In this document: one piece after another, positions 1 through 10,734 of the stretch
Position numbering within the stretch: the stretch's first letter is position 1
How the letters are laid out: each line of letters opens with the position of its first letter
From: Thereva unica
Taxonomy: Eukaryota > Arthropoda > Insecta > Diptera > Therevidae
Length of the DNA stretch: 64,000 bases
NCBI GenBank assembly: GCA_949987705.1
Contig: OX465281.1
Span: forward strand, 144,012,876 to 144,076,875
Direction: 5' to 3'
The notes under the pieces: model-generated
Seen by the model: only the letters and a program-made list of their open reading frames with translations
Told to the model about the DNA's origin: nothing
Databases searched by the model: none
Made by a program: the position numbers and the translations under genes

Positions 1-1600
1 GTCTGTGTGCAGTGCTAATAGGTAATTGCTTTTCTGGACTAAATAAGGCTACTAAAGGTTTGTGGTCGGTAATCAATTCGAAAGTGCGACCATACAAAAA
101 TTGATGAAATTTTTTAACTCTAAATATAATGGCTAGAGCTTCCTTTTCTATTTGGCTATATTTTACTTGGGCTACATTTAATGTTTTCGAAGCATGTGAT
201 ATTGGGCGTTCGGATCCATCAACATAACCATGTAGCAATACAGCGCCAATCCCATATTGTGAGGCATCAACAGCTAATAACAGTGGTAAATCATTATCAT
301 AATGGACAATTTGTGTAGCTTCTACAACTGCGTTCTTCAATTTCTCGAATGCTTTCTGATGAATCTCATTCCATTCAAAACGAACATTTTTCTTCCGTAA
401 ATTATTTAGTGGTGTGGCAATACTGGACCGATCTTCAATAAATTTCATATAATATGTTATTTTTCCTAAAAAAGCTTCTTGTTCTTTCAAACATTTGGGG
501 GCTGGCATATTTTTTATTGCCTCGACTCTATCCTCTGATGGCTTCAGTCCGTCAGAACTTATAATATGGCCTAAATATTCTATATGTGGTACTAAAAATT
601 TACATTTGTCGATACGGCAGCGTAAACCCCAGATTTGCAAGCGTTTAAAAAGTTCGTCTAAATTTTTTAAATGCTCTTCTTCGTCTCTCCCTGTAACAAT
701 AAAGTCGTCCAAATATGCTGCGCAACCTGTCTTATCATTAACTATTTGACTTGTTAGTCTCTGAAAAATCTCTGGAGCACTAGCAACTCCAAAAGGCAAG
801 CGTTCATACTGATATAGACCAAATGGTGTATTAATAGTCAAAAAAGGTTTTGATTCTTCGCTTAAGGGTATTTGAAAATAAGCATCACTCAGATCATTCT
901 TTGAAAATAATTTACCGCCCTGTAGTTTATAAAAGATTTCCTCTACTCTCGGAATTGGGAATTGCTCTATTTTTAATTGAGGATTTATTGTAATTTTAAA
1001 GTCTCCACAAATTCTTATATTTCCTCAACTTTTTTTACAATAACAATGGGAGCTGCCCATTGGCTTGTTGAAACGGGTTTTAAAATTCCTTTTCTTACCT
1101 GCTCTTCCAGCTCTTTCTTTACAACATCTTGTAATGCAAAGGGTAACGGTCTTGGCTTAAAGAATTTCCCCTGGCTACCATCTTTCACATATAGTTTTGC
1201 TTCAAAATTAGTAGGTACACTTTCCTAAGGAGTCTTCAAAAACAGATGCATATTTTTCTTTTAGCTTAAGTAAATTAATTTTTTCGGCTGAATGAATGCT
1301 TTCCACGTTTTCCTGGCAAGTAACATTTATTCCAAGTTCACTAAACCAGTTTGTACCTAAAATATTATTGCTATTATATGTATCCACTACGAGTAATTCC
1401 ATTTCCAAAGTTCTATTGTTCCAATTTATATTGAAATATATGTTATGTATATTACCTTTAACTGGAAGTTTTATATCCCCATATGCGTATAATGAGAAAT
1501 CTAAAGATTGAAGTGCAGGCTGTCCTAGGCGTTTGTACTCACTTAAGTTGGTTAGCGATCTTGTTGAACCTGAGTCTACTTGAAACACAATATTGGTACC
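1..1600 (-). pseudogene. Gypsy retrotransposon pol relic (protease, RT, start of RNase H)
   Basis: Reading the minus strand from 1588 gives a retropepsin with the active-site motif VDSGSTRSL, then after a frameshift near 1226 the entry into reverse transcriptase (WAAPIVIVKK), and after another near 1022 the palm domain. The RT catalytic motif AAYLDDFIVTG lies at about 700-735, followed by the LGHIISSDGLKPS thumb region and the RNase H start (LAVDASQYGIGAVL) near 240-300. The frame is still open at base 1, so the rest of RNase H and integrase lie outside the window. Domain order PR-RT-RH is that of Ty3/Gypsy pol. The reading frame shift between 1588 and the 1751-2050 segment is a further break. 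The element is a dead copy; its gag is at 3819-4498. Confidence 0.85.
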
Positions 1601-1750
1601 TTACTTACTTTTAAAGGTAATATAAAAGAATTCCCGTGCTTATGAATTTTATTAAGTGATTCGCAGCATCATTCATTGCACTGAAAAATGCATTCGGTGT
1701 CTAATACATCGACAATAGATCGAATATTTTCACTTTCGTTTTTATTATAG

Positions 1751-2050
1751 CTATAATGCTTTTTTTCTCTGATAGCAAACAGATGAAATGTGACCCACTT
1801 TTTTACATAAAAACCATGAAGAATTTTTGACTGGGCATTGTGCTGGACTGTGTCTAATATTACAGCCCGGGCATGAGGTGCGCACTCTGACGTTACTGTT
1901 ATCTAATTGTTTGCTCCGATTTTTTACAAAACCATTTCGTTTATTAGTCTTGTACCTAAAATCTTCACTTTGTTTTGAATTATTAATACTTTGTACAGTA
2001 CACGAGTTTTCCCCTTTTATAGCATTTACAGATTTATGGGTTGATTCCAA
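1751..2050 (-). pseudogene. Gypsy gag nucleocapsid fragment
   Basis: A 99-codon minus-strand frame rich in Lys, Arg and Asn ends in a zinc-knuckle-like region: CPGCNIRHSPAQC (C-X2-C-X3-H-X4-C, one residue shorter than the usual CCHC spacing) and then CKKVGHISSVC, a second knuckle that has lost its first Cys pair spacing. It sits immediately before the protease on the same strand, where nucleocapsid belongs in a Gypsy gag-pol. The fragment is separated from the rest of gag (3819-4498) by about 1.7 kb containing a TTAA-flanked element and a local duplication. Confidence 0.6.
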
Positions 2051-2121
2051 AGCCTTCTACATTTACAAGCCATGCTGTTGTATGAAGTGTGTACATGTTG
2101 TTGTATGAAGTCCCAACTTAA

Positions 2122-2407
2122 TTCGTGAAATGTCAAAATTCCATTAAAATCAAAGGGAAAGAAGTTTTCGTGTCGCGAAAAGTGCTGTTACGAGTGTGAT
2201 TTTATTAAAAATAAAACTTATTTGCTCAAAATAAAAAACGTGTTACATGCAAAAAGTGGCCAAAATAAGTAACATAAGTTTGCAATTTAAATATACATAT
2301 GTTACTATAAAAATTTACGGGTTTTATGTTGGTAAAGGAAGAACAAAATGTCAAAATCCCTTTAATAACGAGGAAAAAAAGTGTTTCATGCCACGAAAAG
2401 GCTTTTA
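2122..2407. repeat. Imperfect tandem duplication of about 220 bp, second copy split by an insertion
   Basis: The stretch starting GAAATGTCAAAATTCC near 2126 (then AAAG, TTTTCGTGTCGCGAAAAG and later TTTATTAAAAATAAAAC) recurs from about 2347 as AAATGTCAAAATCCC, then TTTCATGCCACGAAAAGG. The second copy is interrupted at 2408 by the TTAA element and resumes after 3339 with GTGCCGTGATTTTTTG and TTAAAAATAACAG. The duplication therefore predates the insertion. No coding content was seen. Confidence 0.5.
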
Positions 2408-3339
2408 TTAAGGGGTTATATCTATGTGAAAAAATTTTTTTTTCGATTTTTTTTTATTGGCTAAAAGTATGCCAAAACATCCCTAGAATTGGAATAAAAA
2501 AATTCCAAATACTAATATACTTCAGACAATTTCTGAGAATTAATTTTCTGAAGCAACTCCAAAACTCGAAAATGCACTAAAATTTACCTCTATTTTGCCT
2601 CTCACGGCCGTAGGAGGCTCCACCGGTCGTAGGAGGCTCCAAGACCCCGCAAAATTTGCGTAACGGTACCTACTATTAGTAAAAAATAACAGAAAAATAC
2701 CCCCTTGCCTCTAAGGGGGGCCAGGGAGCTCCCCAAAAGGCTAAAAACAAAACAAAAATTCACAGATCTACAGCGTTTTAAAACTTCAAACGCGTTTTTC
2801 TCGAAACCATGTTTGTGAAATCGGCCGGACACCAAACTCCGTCAGTTTTCATCCGATTTACTTGAAATTTTAACTGTAGCTTCTTAATATGATTATCTAG
2901 TGAAGTACACACGATTTTTGCGATTGGTTAACTAGAAAAAAAATTATAAACAATTTAAATCGATTTTTTTCGTCAAAAAAACGATTTTTTTTTTAAACCG
3001 CCGCTATTTTGCGAAAAAAAATTCTAAAAATATAATCGTGGGTACTTCACTAGCAAAACTCATGAAGATAATAAAAAAAAAATTTTATTGTTCCAGATGC
3101 TGATGGGGCTGCGTAATGTGTCCGGCCGCGGAACACCTTTTGAAAATACTACATACTTTACTATAATCTACAGCCGCCATTTTGTTTTAGACTTCATATA
3201 AAAAAAATTTTTTTGTACTCTTGAAGAGTTGCCCTATCGATTGGTACATTATTTGTAATACCTTTCTCACAAAATCAATGCAAAAAAAATCCTGAAAAAA
3301 GCCTTGTTTTTTGACCGTCACATAGATATAACCCCTTAA
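2408..3339. mobile_element. TTAA-flanked inverted-repeat element (MITE-like, about 0.93 kb)
   Basis: The left end TTAAGGGGTTATATCTATG (2408-) and the right end (3319-3339) are perfect inverted copies over 21 bases when TTAA is included: TTAA lies at 2408-2411 and 3336-3339, and the element proper begins GGGGTTATATC. Duplication of TTAA is the insertion signature of piggyBac- and Kolobok-type transposons, so a non-autonomous derivative of such a family is the likely identity. The interior is AT-rich with runs of A and T and has no convincing reading frame; the 77-codon minus-strand frame at 2602-2835 has no recognisable content. Confidence 0.65.
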
Positions 3340-3818
3340 TGAAAGTGCCGTGATTTTTTGTTAAAAATAACAGTTTTTTAAAAAGTTAAAAGCAAAATTT
3401 TCGTTTGGGCTTTGATTCTTACTTAAATACCCGAAATTGTTCTCTGGGGGCATGTTGTCACCTGAAGGACTAGCCAGTTTCTGTTGCAGCCAGTTCCAGC
3501 TTTAAAGCAAAATGAGAAAATGAAGATAAGTTGAAACGAATAGTATGCTAAAAATTCCTAAATATTTATATATGTAAATTTATTTTTAGCGGTAGTCTCC
3601 TACCTCCATGTACGATATCTGCTTGGTAAGATAAACATGGAATGAAATTTGAAATAATATTCATTAAGGAAGAAAGGGCTGCAATTACATTTATTATTTA
3701 CATTATTAACACAACTTTGTAATATGTAGTAAATAAATGTTACAATTAATGTCCATAAATTTTGTTTTAATTTGGCACATAGCCGCACTCCACACAGTTT
3801 GACAGCTAAATTGAAGTC

Positions 3819-4498
3819 CTATTGTGCTTTCATTGTGAGTGTGAGATTTCTTCGTGCATGGCTTGTAAATAAGGCTTTGGTTGATTCATATGTTTCCGCA
3901 ATTTTAAGCACATCTTTGAGGTTAGGGTTTGTTTTCTGCAAAGCAGCACACCGAACACTTTCATGTGGTGTATTGAGTACGATAACGTCTCTTATCATGC
4001 TGTCTAAATATGATTGGGTGCAATTTTCCTTTTCGCAATTAAATGCGCAATCTTGAGCAACTCCTCTTAAATTAGCAACCCATGCGGCGTAACTCTGTCC
4101 TTCCTCCATTCTTAGTTGAAAAAACTTATATCGGCCAGAACGTGAGTTTTATCTGCATAATAATCCGTCAATTTTTTCACTAACTCTGCGTATTCTACTT
4201 GATTTAGATCATCCGGTATTAGATTTTGTAGAAGATTAAAGATTTCTTGCCCAACCCAGGACCAGAAAAAAGCTCGCTTCTGCTTTACATCTACCACATT
4301 ATATGCGGTGAAGTGCTGCTCTAATTGACTAATATAACCTTTCAAGTTAAATTTAGCTGGTTCAAAAGAATAAAAAGGAGGAATACTAAATGTACGTGGT
4401 GTGGAGTCTTTGGCCGCATCTCTATTTACCAGCATTTGAATTAATTCCTTTTGACATTTAATCAAAGTTACCAAATCACGCACTGTTTCTTCTTCCAT
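3819..4498 (-). pseudogene. Gypsy gag relic
   Basis: Two adjoining minus-strand frames, 4498-4112 (128 codons) and 4109-3819 (96 codons), make one gag once the frameshift near 4112-4120 is allowed for. The first holds SIPPFYSFEPAKFNLKGYIS, a matrix/capsid start typical of Gypsy gags, and the second EEGQSYAAWVANLRGVAQDC, the retrotransposon gag core where the polyprotein says it will not exceed a given dispersal (compare Q-X-P-X-E-S-F-X-D-Y in relatives). The start codon at 4498 lies about 40 bases inside the likely primer site. The gene ends at 3819 without reaching the nucleocapsid at 1751-2050. Same element as the pol at 1-1600. Confidence 0.7.
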
Positions 4499-4532
4499 GT
4501 TTTTTATTTTAATTTTCTTTGCAAATTTTCTT

Positions 4533-4556
4533 AAGTTTCCTCGTCGCCACTTGTTA
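4533..4556 (-). other. Probable primer-binding site and LTR edge of the first Gypsy element
   Basis: On the minus strand the sequence reads ...GCTATTTAACA followed by AGTGGCGACGAGGAAAC and then the gag start. A leader of this form (TGGCGACGAGG) next to a TG/CA-type LTR end is common in Gypsy-like elements. The LTR itself would extend rightwards from about 4552, but the second LTR is outside the window so its far edge cannot be fixed. Confidence 0.4.
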
Positions 4557-4560
4557 AATA

Positions 4561-5959
4561 GCCACCACTGTTACATAGCACATAGCAAAACGCCATCTTC
4601 TTGTAGACTAACTTTATTCCATGATCTCTAAAAAACTATTACAAAAACTATTACTTCAGATAACTTTTTTTACTAATATTTTTTCCATCTGGGATAATTG
4701 CATTCTTTGACACTCTGTACAATTTTCGGAATTGAATAAAAATCAATCTCTTCGCTTCATATACATAAAAATACATTGAGGTTGTTGGCTATAAACTCTG
4801 CCGCAGGCCGAAGCGATTTTCATTAAAGGACCCTCCGCAATTTTCGCTACGATTAATCTGAAATATTTCACACCCATTCAAGCTGTTCTCTTTTTTTCGG
4901 CTGCAAGTTATTAAGTGCGATGCGTCTGCTTTAATTTAGTTAAGTTCGTTAAGTCTCCATTTATTTCAGTATTTATCATCGAACGAAACTAATACATGCA
5001 CACTATTTCGGTACGTACGAGCAAATTACGTTCTAGTCCTAACAATTCGAAAGAGGAATAGAAAGAGAAGGCAGGGGTAAAGAATGAAGAAGAAGAAAAA
5101 ACAACTAAACGCATCCCTTCAACTGAGTAACCAAGGGTGGTTACAAATTGAATCGTAATTTGAAATTTGTTTTTATCAAAACACCCCCCGCAAAGCTTAG
5201 CCTGAAGGGTAAATGGTAGAATCAACTAAATTTTGAACCGAGAACCAGGAGTTGCTTCAAAGAGGGTCAACTAGGAAAATCATTTGCGAAAAGGGAGTGA
5301 AAAGCATAAGGACCAAAGCGAGCTCACTTCATTCAGAGTTTATTAAAACCCCATTCATTCACCGACAAACACCCAAATATTTAATAAAGGGATAACAGGG
5401 TTTATTCGATCGTTAGGTGTTGAAAGGACGCAAACGTATGAGAAGCTAGCCTTGCGATCAGCCCCCTATGCTCGACTTTTGAGACAGTATGGGTTTTCCG
5501 GGGACAAAATCGTCAATGGCATTTGGAGCGTTTAATTATTTCCACTTTTGCAGCAAATGCCTGTAATGAAGTGGATAAGAGGGATTCAAACGTTATCTGT
5601 GGAAGGTATGAGACGACGAAAAGTGGATGTGGTAACTTACATAAAAATGATGAAATTGGGCCTAGTGACTTATCAAAATTGATGGAATTAAATTATAAAT
5701 TAATCTCTTACTTATATTATCTTCTATTAAAATATTTTGTAGTAGTCATAAATTATTTTATAATATCAACTTAAATTTTGAATAATGTAGCAATTACACC
5801 TTTCTGCCTGCCAAACTAGTATCTATAGTGGTCGCTACTTGTCGTTAATATAAGTAAGTTCGTTATTTTAGCAAGTTTTATGCAAAGCTTAATTTGGTTT
5901 CTGTACTAGCAGTTTTAGAGTACAGTGTTTGTAATACGTCACAAAATATATTTTCACTT
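4561..5959. other. No supported gene
   Basis: The left part may be LTR of the Gypsy relic at 1-4560. The 83-codon plus frame at 5523-5774 does not resemble anything I know. An overlapping plus frame from about 5400 to 5680, with TLSVEGMRRRKVDVVTYIKM, reads more like protein but has an internal stop; it could be a transposon fragment. I see no RNA gene or clear repeat. Confidence 0.4.
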
Positions 5960-6533
5960 ACTTATCCCTCATGGGACAGGGCGGAAACAGTTGCCCTCCA
6001 GCGAACTATGTTTTGTGCGAAAGGTCTCAGCTCAGACCAGGATCTTCCAGTTGTTGCGGCTTCTGCTAATAGAGTTGTCCTCCACGTTGTTCTAGGTCTG
6101 CCGACTCGACGGGATCCTTCGAATTCCAGTCAAGGGCCTGTTTGGCTAGATTCTCGTTTTTGCGTCGCAAGGTATGGCTAATCCAATTCCATTTCCTTCG
6201 CCTGATTTGGTCGTCTACCTTTCCTTGGCCGGCACGGTGCCATAGTTCTTCATTAGGAATTCTATCTTGCCAGCGGATTTTTAGGATACGATGCAGGCAT
6301 CGCTTGATGAAAACTTGTGGGCGCCCTATAATGAATTGGGTACCTTTCCATGTTTCGCATCTATACAAAAAAACTGCCTTAACGTTGGAGTTTAACATGC
6401 GCAGTTTGGTGCTAGTTGAGAGCATTGTTGATCTCCATATGCGGAATAGGCATGCAAATGCGCTTCGTGCTTTATTTATTCTGGAACTGACGTCTTCTTC
6501 TGCCCCGCCATTTTCGGTAATACTATTCACCTG
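5960..6533 (-). pseudogene. Non-LTR retrotransposon RT, C-terminal fragment
   Basis: The minus strand encodes the C-terminal part of a non-LTR reverse transcriptase and is closely related to the plus-strand copy at 31741-32745. Shared signatures are ITENGGAEEDVSSRINKARS, the FLYRCETWK thumb motif, RCLHRILKIRWQDRI and RRRKWNWISHTLRR. The frame is shifted near 6110 and lacks the terminal segment, although DNA similarity to the other copy runs to the final CCCATGAGGGATAAG. The palm with the catalytic YADD is missing, so this is a 5'-truncated, dead copy, as is usual for target-primed insertions. Confidence 0.8.
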
Positions 6534-6566
6534 AATTTTGTCGAAAAGTACCAAATAAGCACCAAA

Positions 6567-6880
6567 TAAGGCCAATTTTAACATTAAAATTGTTTATAAC
6601 TTCAAAAGTAAAGGCCGTAGCATAATATTGCTAGACATTATTCATAGAAAATTGTCCTAGCTTTCCAATTTTGGAAAAAAGAAGTTTTGGTTAATTATGT
6701 ATTTTTTGGAGAAAATGTGGTTGAAGTGGAAATTTTAGCGAAAAAAGAACAATAACTCTGGACGTTAGTGGGTTGAAACCTTGACTTTTACAGTTTTAGA
6801 TAGGTGGGAGTATTCTGCGTAGACTGCTGCCTTATTCATGACAATATCTAATAGGGTTACAAAATACGGAGTAATATAGA
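6567..6880. repeat. Dispersed AT-rich repeat, copy 1
   Basis: Segments such as AAAGTAAAGGCCGTAGCATA, ACATTATTCATAG, TTTTGGAGAAAA and TTTTAGATAGGTGGGAGTAT occur here and in the same order and orientation at 51420-51780. The copies look roughly 80 percent alike by eye. No reading frame or inverted ends were recognised, so the class is unknown. Confidence 0.6.
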
Positions 6881-7449
6881 AACCTCAACAAAAAAAAAAT
6901 CAAAACGCCCTAGCGGCTACACCGTTACGATTCGCTCCCCCATACGATTTTTTGTTCGTCTATCTAAGACCTATCCACAGCCAGGCGTTTCGACATTTTC
7001 ACTAATAATCCTTTATGTAGTTTCCAGTGACTTATAAAATTTATCTTCCCATTGCGGACGTTTAGGAATGTTTTAATGGAAAGTAAAAAAAACGTGATTT
7101 GTATGAAAATAAATGTACAAAGAAATACGCTTTATAAAACAAACAAAAATAACAATTTTTTAAATAACAACCATGAAAATTATGCAAAAATTTATACAGC
7201 TGCTTGTCTTAATTTAGAGTACATTAAAAATGACCAGGACATTGCTTAAACACAAAAAAGGGCATAAAAGGGTTTTTCCATTTTTCGCATTTTTAAGAAA
7301 AAAAAAAAAAACAAATGAAAGAAGGAAACAGACCTCAACTTTCGTAACAGCTCATCTTATGGAGCATTGAGTAAAAATTCGAAGAAGGGATTTTGTATGA
7401 TGATTTCCAGACTCTTTTTCGCATGTAGTATATCATTTCTTATTAAGGG
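6881..7449. other. No supported gene
   Basis: AT-rich sequence with A-runs. The 65-codon plus frame at 7052-7249 is low-complexity Asn/Lys-rich and has no recognisable domain. Confidence 0.4.
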
Positions 7450-7693
7450 GCGCCTTGGCGGGCACTGCGACCTATTTGTTTGTTTATTGTGCCATCCCCA
7501 TCTTTAAAAACCATCAAGGTTAAGGCTTCTAAGGTAACCTAAAACTGATTTAGGGTTTCTGTACCAAATCTCTCTCCACGATGGAAGAGGCTCAGTCTCT
7601 TCCTCGCTGTAGCCTCACAGTCGCACAGCAAGTGCTCCGCGGTTTCGGGAGCTGCCCCGCAGAAACGACACCCACAGGCGGACACCAGGGAGT

Positions 7694-8050
7694 CAATTCT
7701 GGTTCGGTGCAGTGAAAATGTGAAAAAAAGTTTACACTTGACGTTTTACACACCTTTTTTCACTTTATCACTGCACTCAACCTGAAAAAGCGATTCTCGT
7801 TGCATTCGTGTAAACTTAATGCTGAATAAAAGCTGAATTGAATTTTTATACTAGCAAGTGACAGTTTATCAAATCTAGTAGGTACATATTTAAAGTGTAA
7901 ACTTTTCACGACTTCACTCTAAATTTCACGGCGTAAAAAAATTTTATACGTGCAAAGTTTTTGACAATAGTTTGCACGGTATAAGAATCGCAAGCAAAGG
8001 TGTAAACGTGTAAAGTATTTTCACATTTTCACTGCACCGAACCAGAATTG
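7694..8050. mobile_element. Short inverted-repeat element (MITE) in the LINE
   Basis: The ends CAATTCTGGTTCGGTGCAGT at 7694 and its reverse complement ending at 8050 form terminal inverted repeats of about 40 bases, continuing as GAAAATGTGAAAA...TTTACAC. The element is 357 bp, has no reading frame, and interrupts the LINE reading frame between NKISLG and DSLVSACG. No clean target duplication could be read. Confidence 0.7.
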
Positions 8051-8292
8051 CCCCCCAGACTTATTTTGTTAAGATGGTAGTTAAGCACACAGTGGCCCGT
8101 CAGGAGCTCTGTTATTATTTTTAGCTCCCACCTCTCGAGATTTAAAAGTTTGCTCGCTTTAGCTTTGGATGAATCTTTTAGCCTGACGAGCACCCTGGGT
8201 CCTTATCTAGCTAAGAAGAAACATCTGGTCCACCCAATTTTTTATGGCCATTTTTACGTGACAGCTCGCTAAGCTACAGAAAGGTTCCGGAC

Positions 8293-8404
8293 CGATTTGT
8301 GAGCTATTGAAAATGTGAACATAAAAACGGACAAACATTCCACATTTGGTTTCCAAACATGTTCGGCGAACATTTTCAATAGCTCAATAGCGGCGAACAA
8401 ATCA
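8293..8404. repeat. Foldback with repeated GTTCGGCGAACA-like palindromes
   Basis: GAGCTATTGAAAATGT near 8303 is matched by the inverse ACATTTTCAATAGCTC near 8369, with outer arms GATTTGT and ACAAATC. The block up to about 8485 contains several palindromic CGGCGAACA and GTTCGGCGAAC motifs. It lies in the sequence that interrupts the LINE and is probably another small transposon relic. Confidence 0.4.
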
Positions 8405-8526
8405 ATGTTCGCTACAACACCGAACAATGTTCTGCGGACATCACCAATGTCTGTTGAACACTGTTCGGCGAACATGTTCGGTTGGTGGAGACGCGGCTAG
8501 AGGCGATGAGTTTGCGCTTACTCTAG

Positions 8527-8979
8527 TAGTACAGTCAATCTGTATTTTTGATTTGAAAAAATTACCCCGGGTTTTTTTTCATAAATCGTTAGGGGTCATG
8601 AAAAAAGCTTAAACCCAGATTTGTGACCTCCCAGCACTTGCAGGTTCCTGGAAAACCCAAAAAGTTTTTTGATGCATTTTTCTCGGAATCAGTGCACTTC
8701 AGAAAAAAGTTTATTAACAAAAAATGTAGAGGACATTGCCGTCTATAATTAATGTCTGTACGACTTAAAATGGAAAAAGTAGGGGGCGCTAAAGTATCAA
8801 AAAAAGTGTTATTTCGCTTTTCACCCAAAAAACATTTTTTAGCGAAAAAAGACACCTGGTGGGAGGTCACAAATCTGGGTTTTCGCTTTTTTCATGACCC
8901 CCTAACGATCTATGAAAAAAAACACCCAGTGTAATTTTTTCAACAAACAGCCTTTTTTAAAGACAGATTGACTGTACTA
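8527..8979. mobile_element. Foldback MITE with long inverted arms
   Basis: TAGTACAGTCAATCTGT at 8527 is inverted at 8963-8979. The arms continue for about 100 bases, including CATGAAAAAAGC and CCCAGATTTGTGACCTCCCA on the left and their complements on the right. TA residues at the ends are consistent with a Tc1/mariner-type TA target. No coding content. Confidence 0.7.
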
Positions 8980-8982
8980 TTA

Positions 8983-9512
8983 GCCCAGTCACTTTATACA
9001 AAAAAAGGGCCAAACCTCTGAATAAATGCAACTGGAGACTTATCAACGGGATTCTCTTTATTTTGGGCTCACAAATAATTTCCCAAAAGTCCATAAATCC
9101 AACTGGCTGGCTACTCGAGTTATGGAAGGTCAAAGGTCACGAAAATCAGCTTTTCTCAAAAATCTCGTAAATTATCGTTTTTATGCAATTTTTGGCTAAG
9201 TAAAGATTGTTCGTGAGATAAATCTGTATAAAAATGTCCTATACGAAATTTACGTAGAACCAATGGTTTTTGAGATATGGGTTTAGGAAAACTCGGTCAT
9301 CGGACATCAATTTTTCAGAAAAATTCGTACATTAGTTTTGCAAAATGCACTAAAATTGATTTTCGTGACCTTTGACCTTCCATAACTCGAGTAGCCGGCC
9401 AGTTGGATTTATGGACTTTTGGGAAATTATTTGTGAGTCCAAAATAAAGAGAATCCCGCTGATAAATCTCCAGTTGCATTTTTTCAGAGGTTCATGTTTA
9501 AAGTGACTGGGC
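8983..9512. mobile_element. Foldback MITE with TA target duplication
   Basis: GCCCAGTCACTTTA at 8983 is inverted at the right end (9499-9512). Arms of about 160 bases are imperfect complements, including AATGCAACTGGAG, GGGATTCTCTTTATTTT and CCATAACTCGAGTAGCC. TA lies on both sides (8981-8982 and 9513-9514), and the insertion splits the LINE RNase H region exactly there. No reading frame. Confidence 0.75.
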
Positions 9513-9899
9513 TATATTGCCAGGCTGCCGGCAATTTTCTTACCAATGTGACTTTCGGGTCCCGGACACTGTTGTTCATGCTGAGGAATTTCAAAGATTG
9601 GAGACAATCCAGGACAGTCTTTGATGACACCCTTTGTGATTTAATGGCCAGTAGTGCTGTTTGACTGTCCGAGAAAATAACAATGTTAGAGCTATTTGGA
9701 GCTCTATTAAAACAAGTCTGAACACACATCTGGATGGCGAGTACTTTGGCCTGAAAAACAGTGGGGGTAGTGCCCAGAGCCATGGATATTTTGCGTTTAT
9801 GTGTGATAAAAGAGGTACGAATATAATATGTAAAATATGTGTAAGAATAGGAATGATTCATTCTAGAGGTCCCGCCAAAAGAGTTGATGCCGGAGCGCG

Positions 9900-10348
9900 A
9901 GTTACATGCCCCGTATAGAATTCATTATTACCTGTAAACCATAAATCCACCTTCCGGCACATGCCGCGATTCAGCAATTTAGTTGTAAGAATTTAAATCA
10001 ATAACCAGACGCTAGATAATCATTTTTATTAATTTCTTAATAAATTCTTGGAATAATGTTAACATGCACTCATTGAGGTTTTAGATTGCACATTTTTGTA
10101 TCAGGTTAAGTAGAGTTCATTTTAACCTTTATCATATTTTAAATTATGAATATCGATCACTCTTAGTTTTGGTTCTGTACTGTTAAGATCGATATTCGTT
10201 GCTATCTTGTTGTTTGATTTTTAAATTCTAATTTTGATTCTTAAATTTGTTTGATAATAGATTTTGTGATTTCTTAAATAAATAATTATTGTTCGGACTT
10301 TTAAATATTATTATTTTTTTGGTCATAAGACGGGCGGTTAACGTAATT
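9900..10348 (+). repeat. Errantivirus 5' LTR
   Basis: 449 bp starting AGTTACATGCCCCGTATAG and ending GGTTAACGTAATT. It matches the copy at 17300-17748 with two substitutions seen by eye (A/C in CGGCAC.TGCCGCG and G/T in CTCATT.AGG). AATAAA-type signals (AAATAAATAATTATTG) lie near its end. Confidence 0.93.
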
Positions 10349-10366
10349 GGCGCAGTCGGTAGGATT
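10349..10366 (+). other. Primer-binding site of the errantivirus
   Basis: GGCGCAGTCGGTAGGATT directly follows the LTR (TGG if the last LTR T is counted). This is the primer site I know from the 17.6/297/ZAM group, where it is assigned to tRNA-Ser. Confidence 0.75.
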
Positions 10367-10734
10367 GGCAAACGGTCCAGTCCTCGTCTTTTCGCAAATT
10401 AAGAATACAACCTCGACGGTTTATCGAGTTTTGTTTTTCTAATACCGACGGTTTATCGGTAGTGTAGTGCTAACAGTGAAAATTGTACAAGTCCGACGGC
10501 TTATCGGAGATCCATTCTACAACTTCCTGGACGCACTAGCGAAAGAGACAAAGGACTGAAGCACAATATTGGTCAACGGCGGCTTACCGGAGGAACCAGT
10601 GCAGAGATCGTTGAGCTCCAGCTCTTTATTGCCAATCAAGGATGAGTTACCCCCGCTACCAGCTAATAATAATAATCTTCAAGTAAGTCGAATTTTGAAT
10701 ACTTCCTTATTTACAATCAAGAAAAAAATTTTCT

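Larger units (their letters stand above)
7450..9899 (-). mobile_element. Jockey-like LINE, 3' part, broken by inserted short elements
   Basis: Three minus-strand pieces make up the end of a LINE ORF2. From 9896 to 9513 comes RNase H (IVIFSDSQTALLAIKS at about 9640-9690). From 8215 to 8051 comes the linker (LLNLERWELKIITELLTGHC). From 7693 to about 7551 comes the C-terminal Cys/His segment CGCRFCGAAPETAEHLLCDC, ending at a stop after GTETLNQF. About 100 bases of 3' UTR with CAATAAACAAACAAATAGG follow to around 7450. The pieces are separated by short inverted-repeat elements at 7694-8050 and 8220-9512. Upstream the LINE is cut by the errantivirus at 9900; beyond 17753 I cannot recognise its continuation with certainty, so it is probably 5' truncated. 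Confidence 0.7.

Noticed and set aside
2602..2835. 77-codon minus frame inside the TTAA element as a transposase
   Set aside because: Too short, no motif, and composed of low-complexity and repeat sequence.
5523..5774. 83-codon plus frame as a small gene
   Set aside because: No recognisable domain and a hydrophobic low-complexity tail; an overlapping frame reads more like protein but is broken.
8315..8500. Palindromic GTTCGGCGAACA motifs as regulatory operators
   Set aside because: They lie in a foldback block interrupting a LINE and are better explained as part of a small mobile element.
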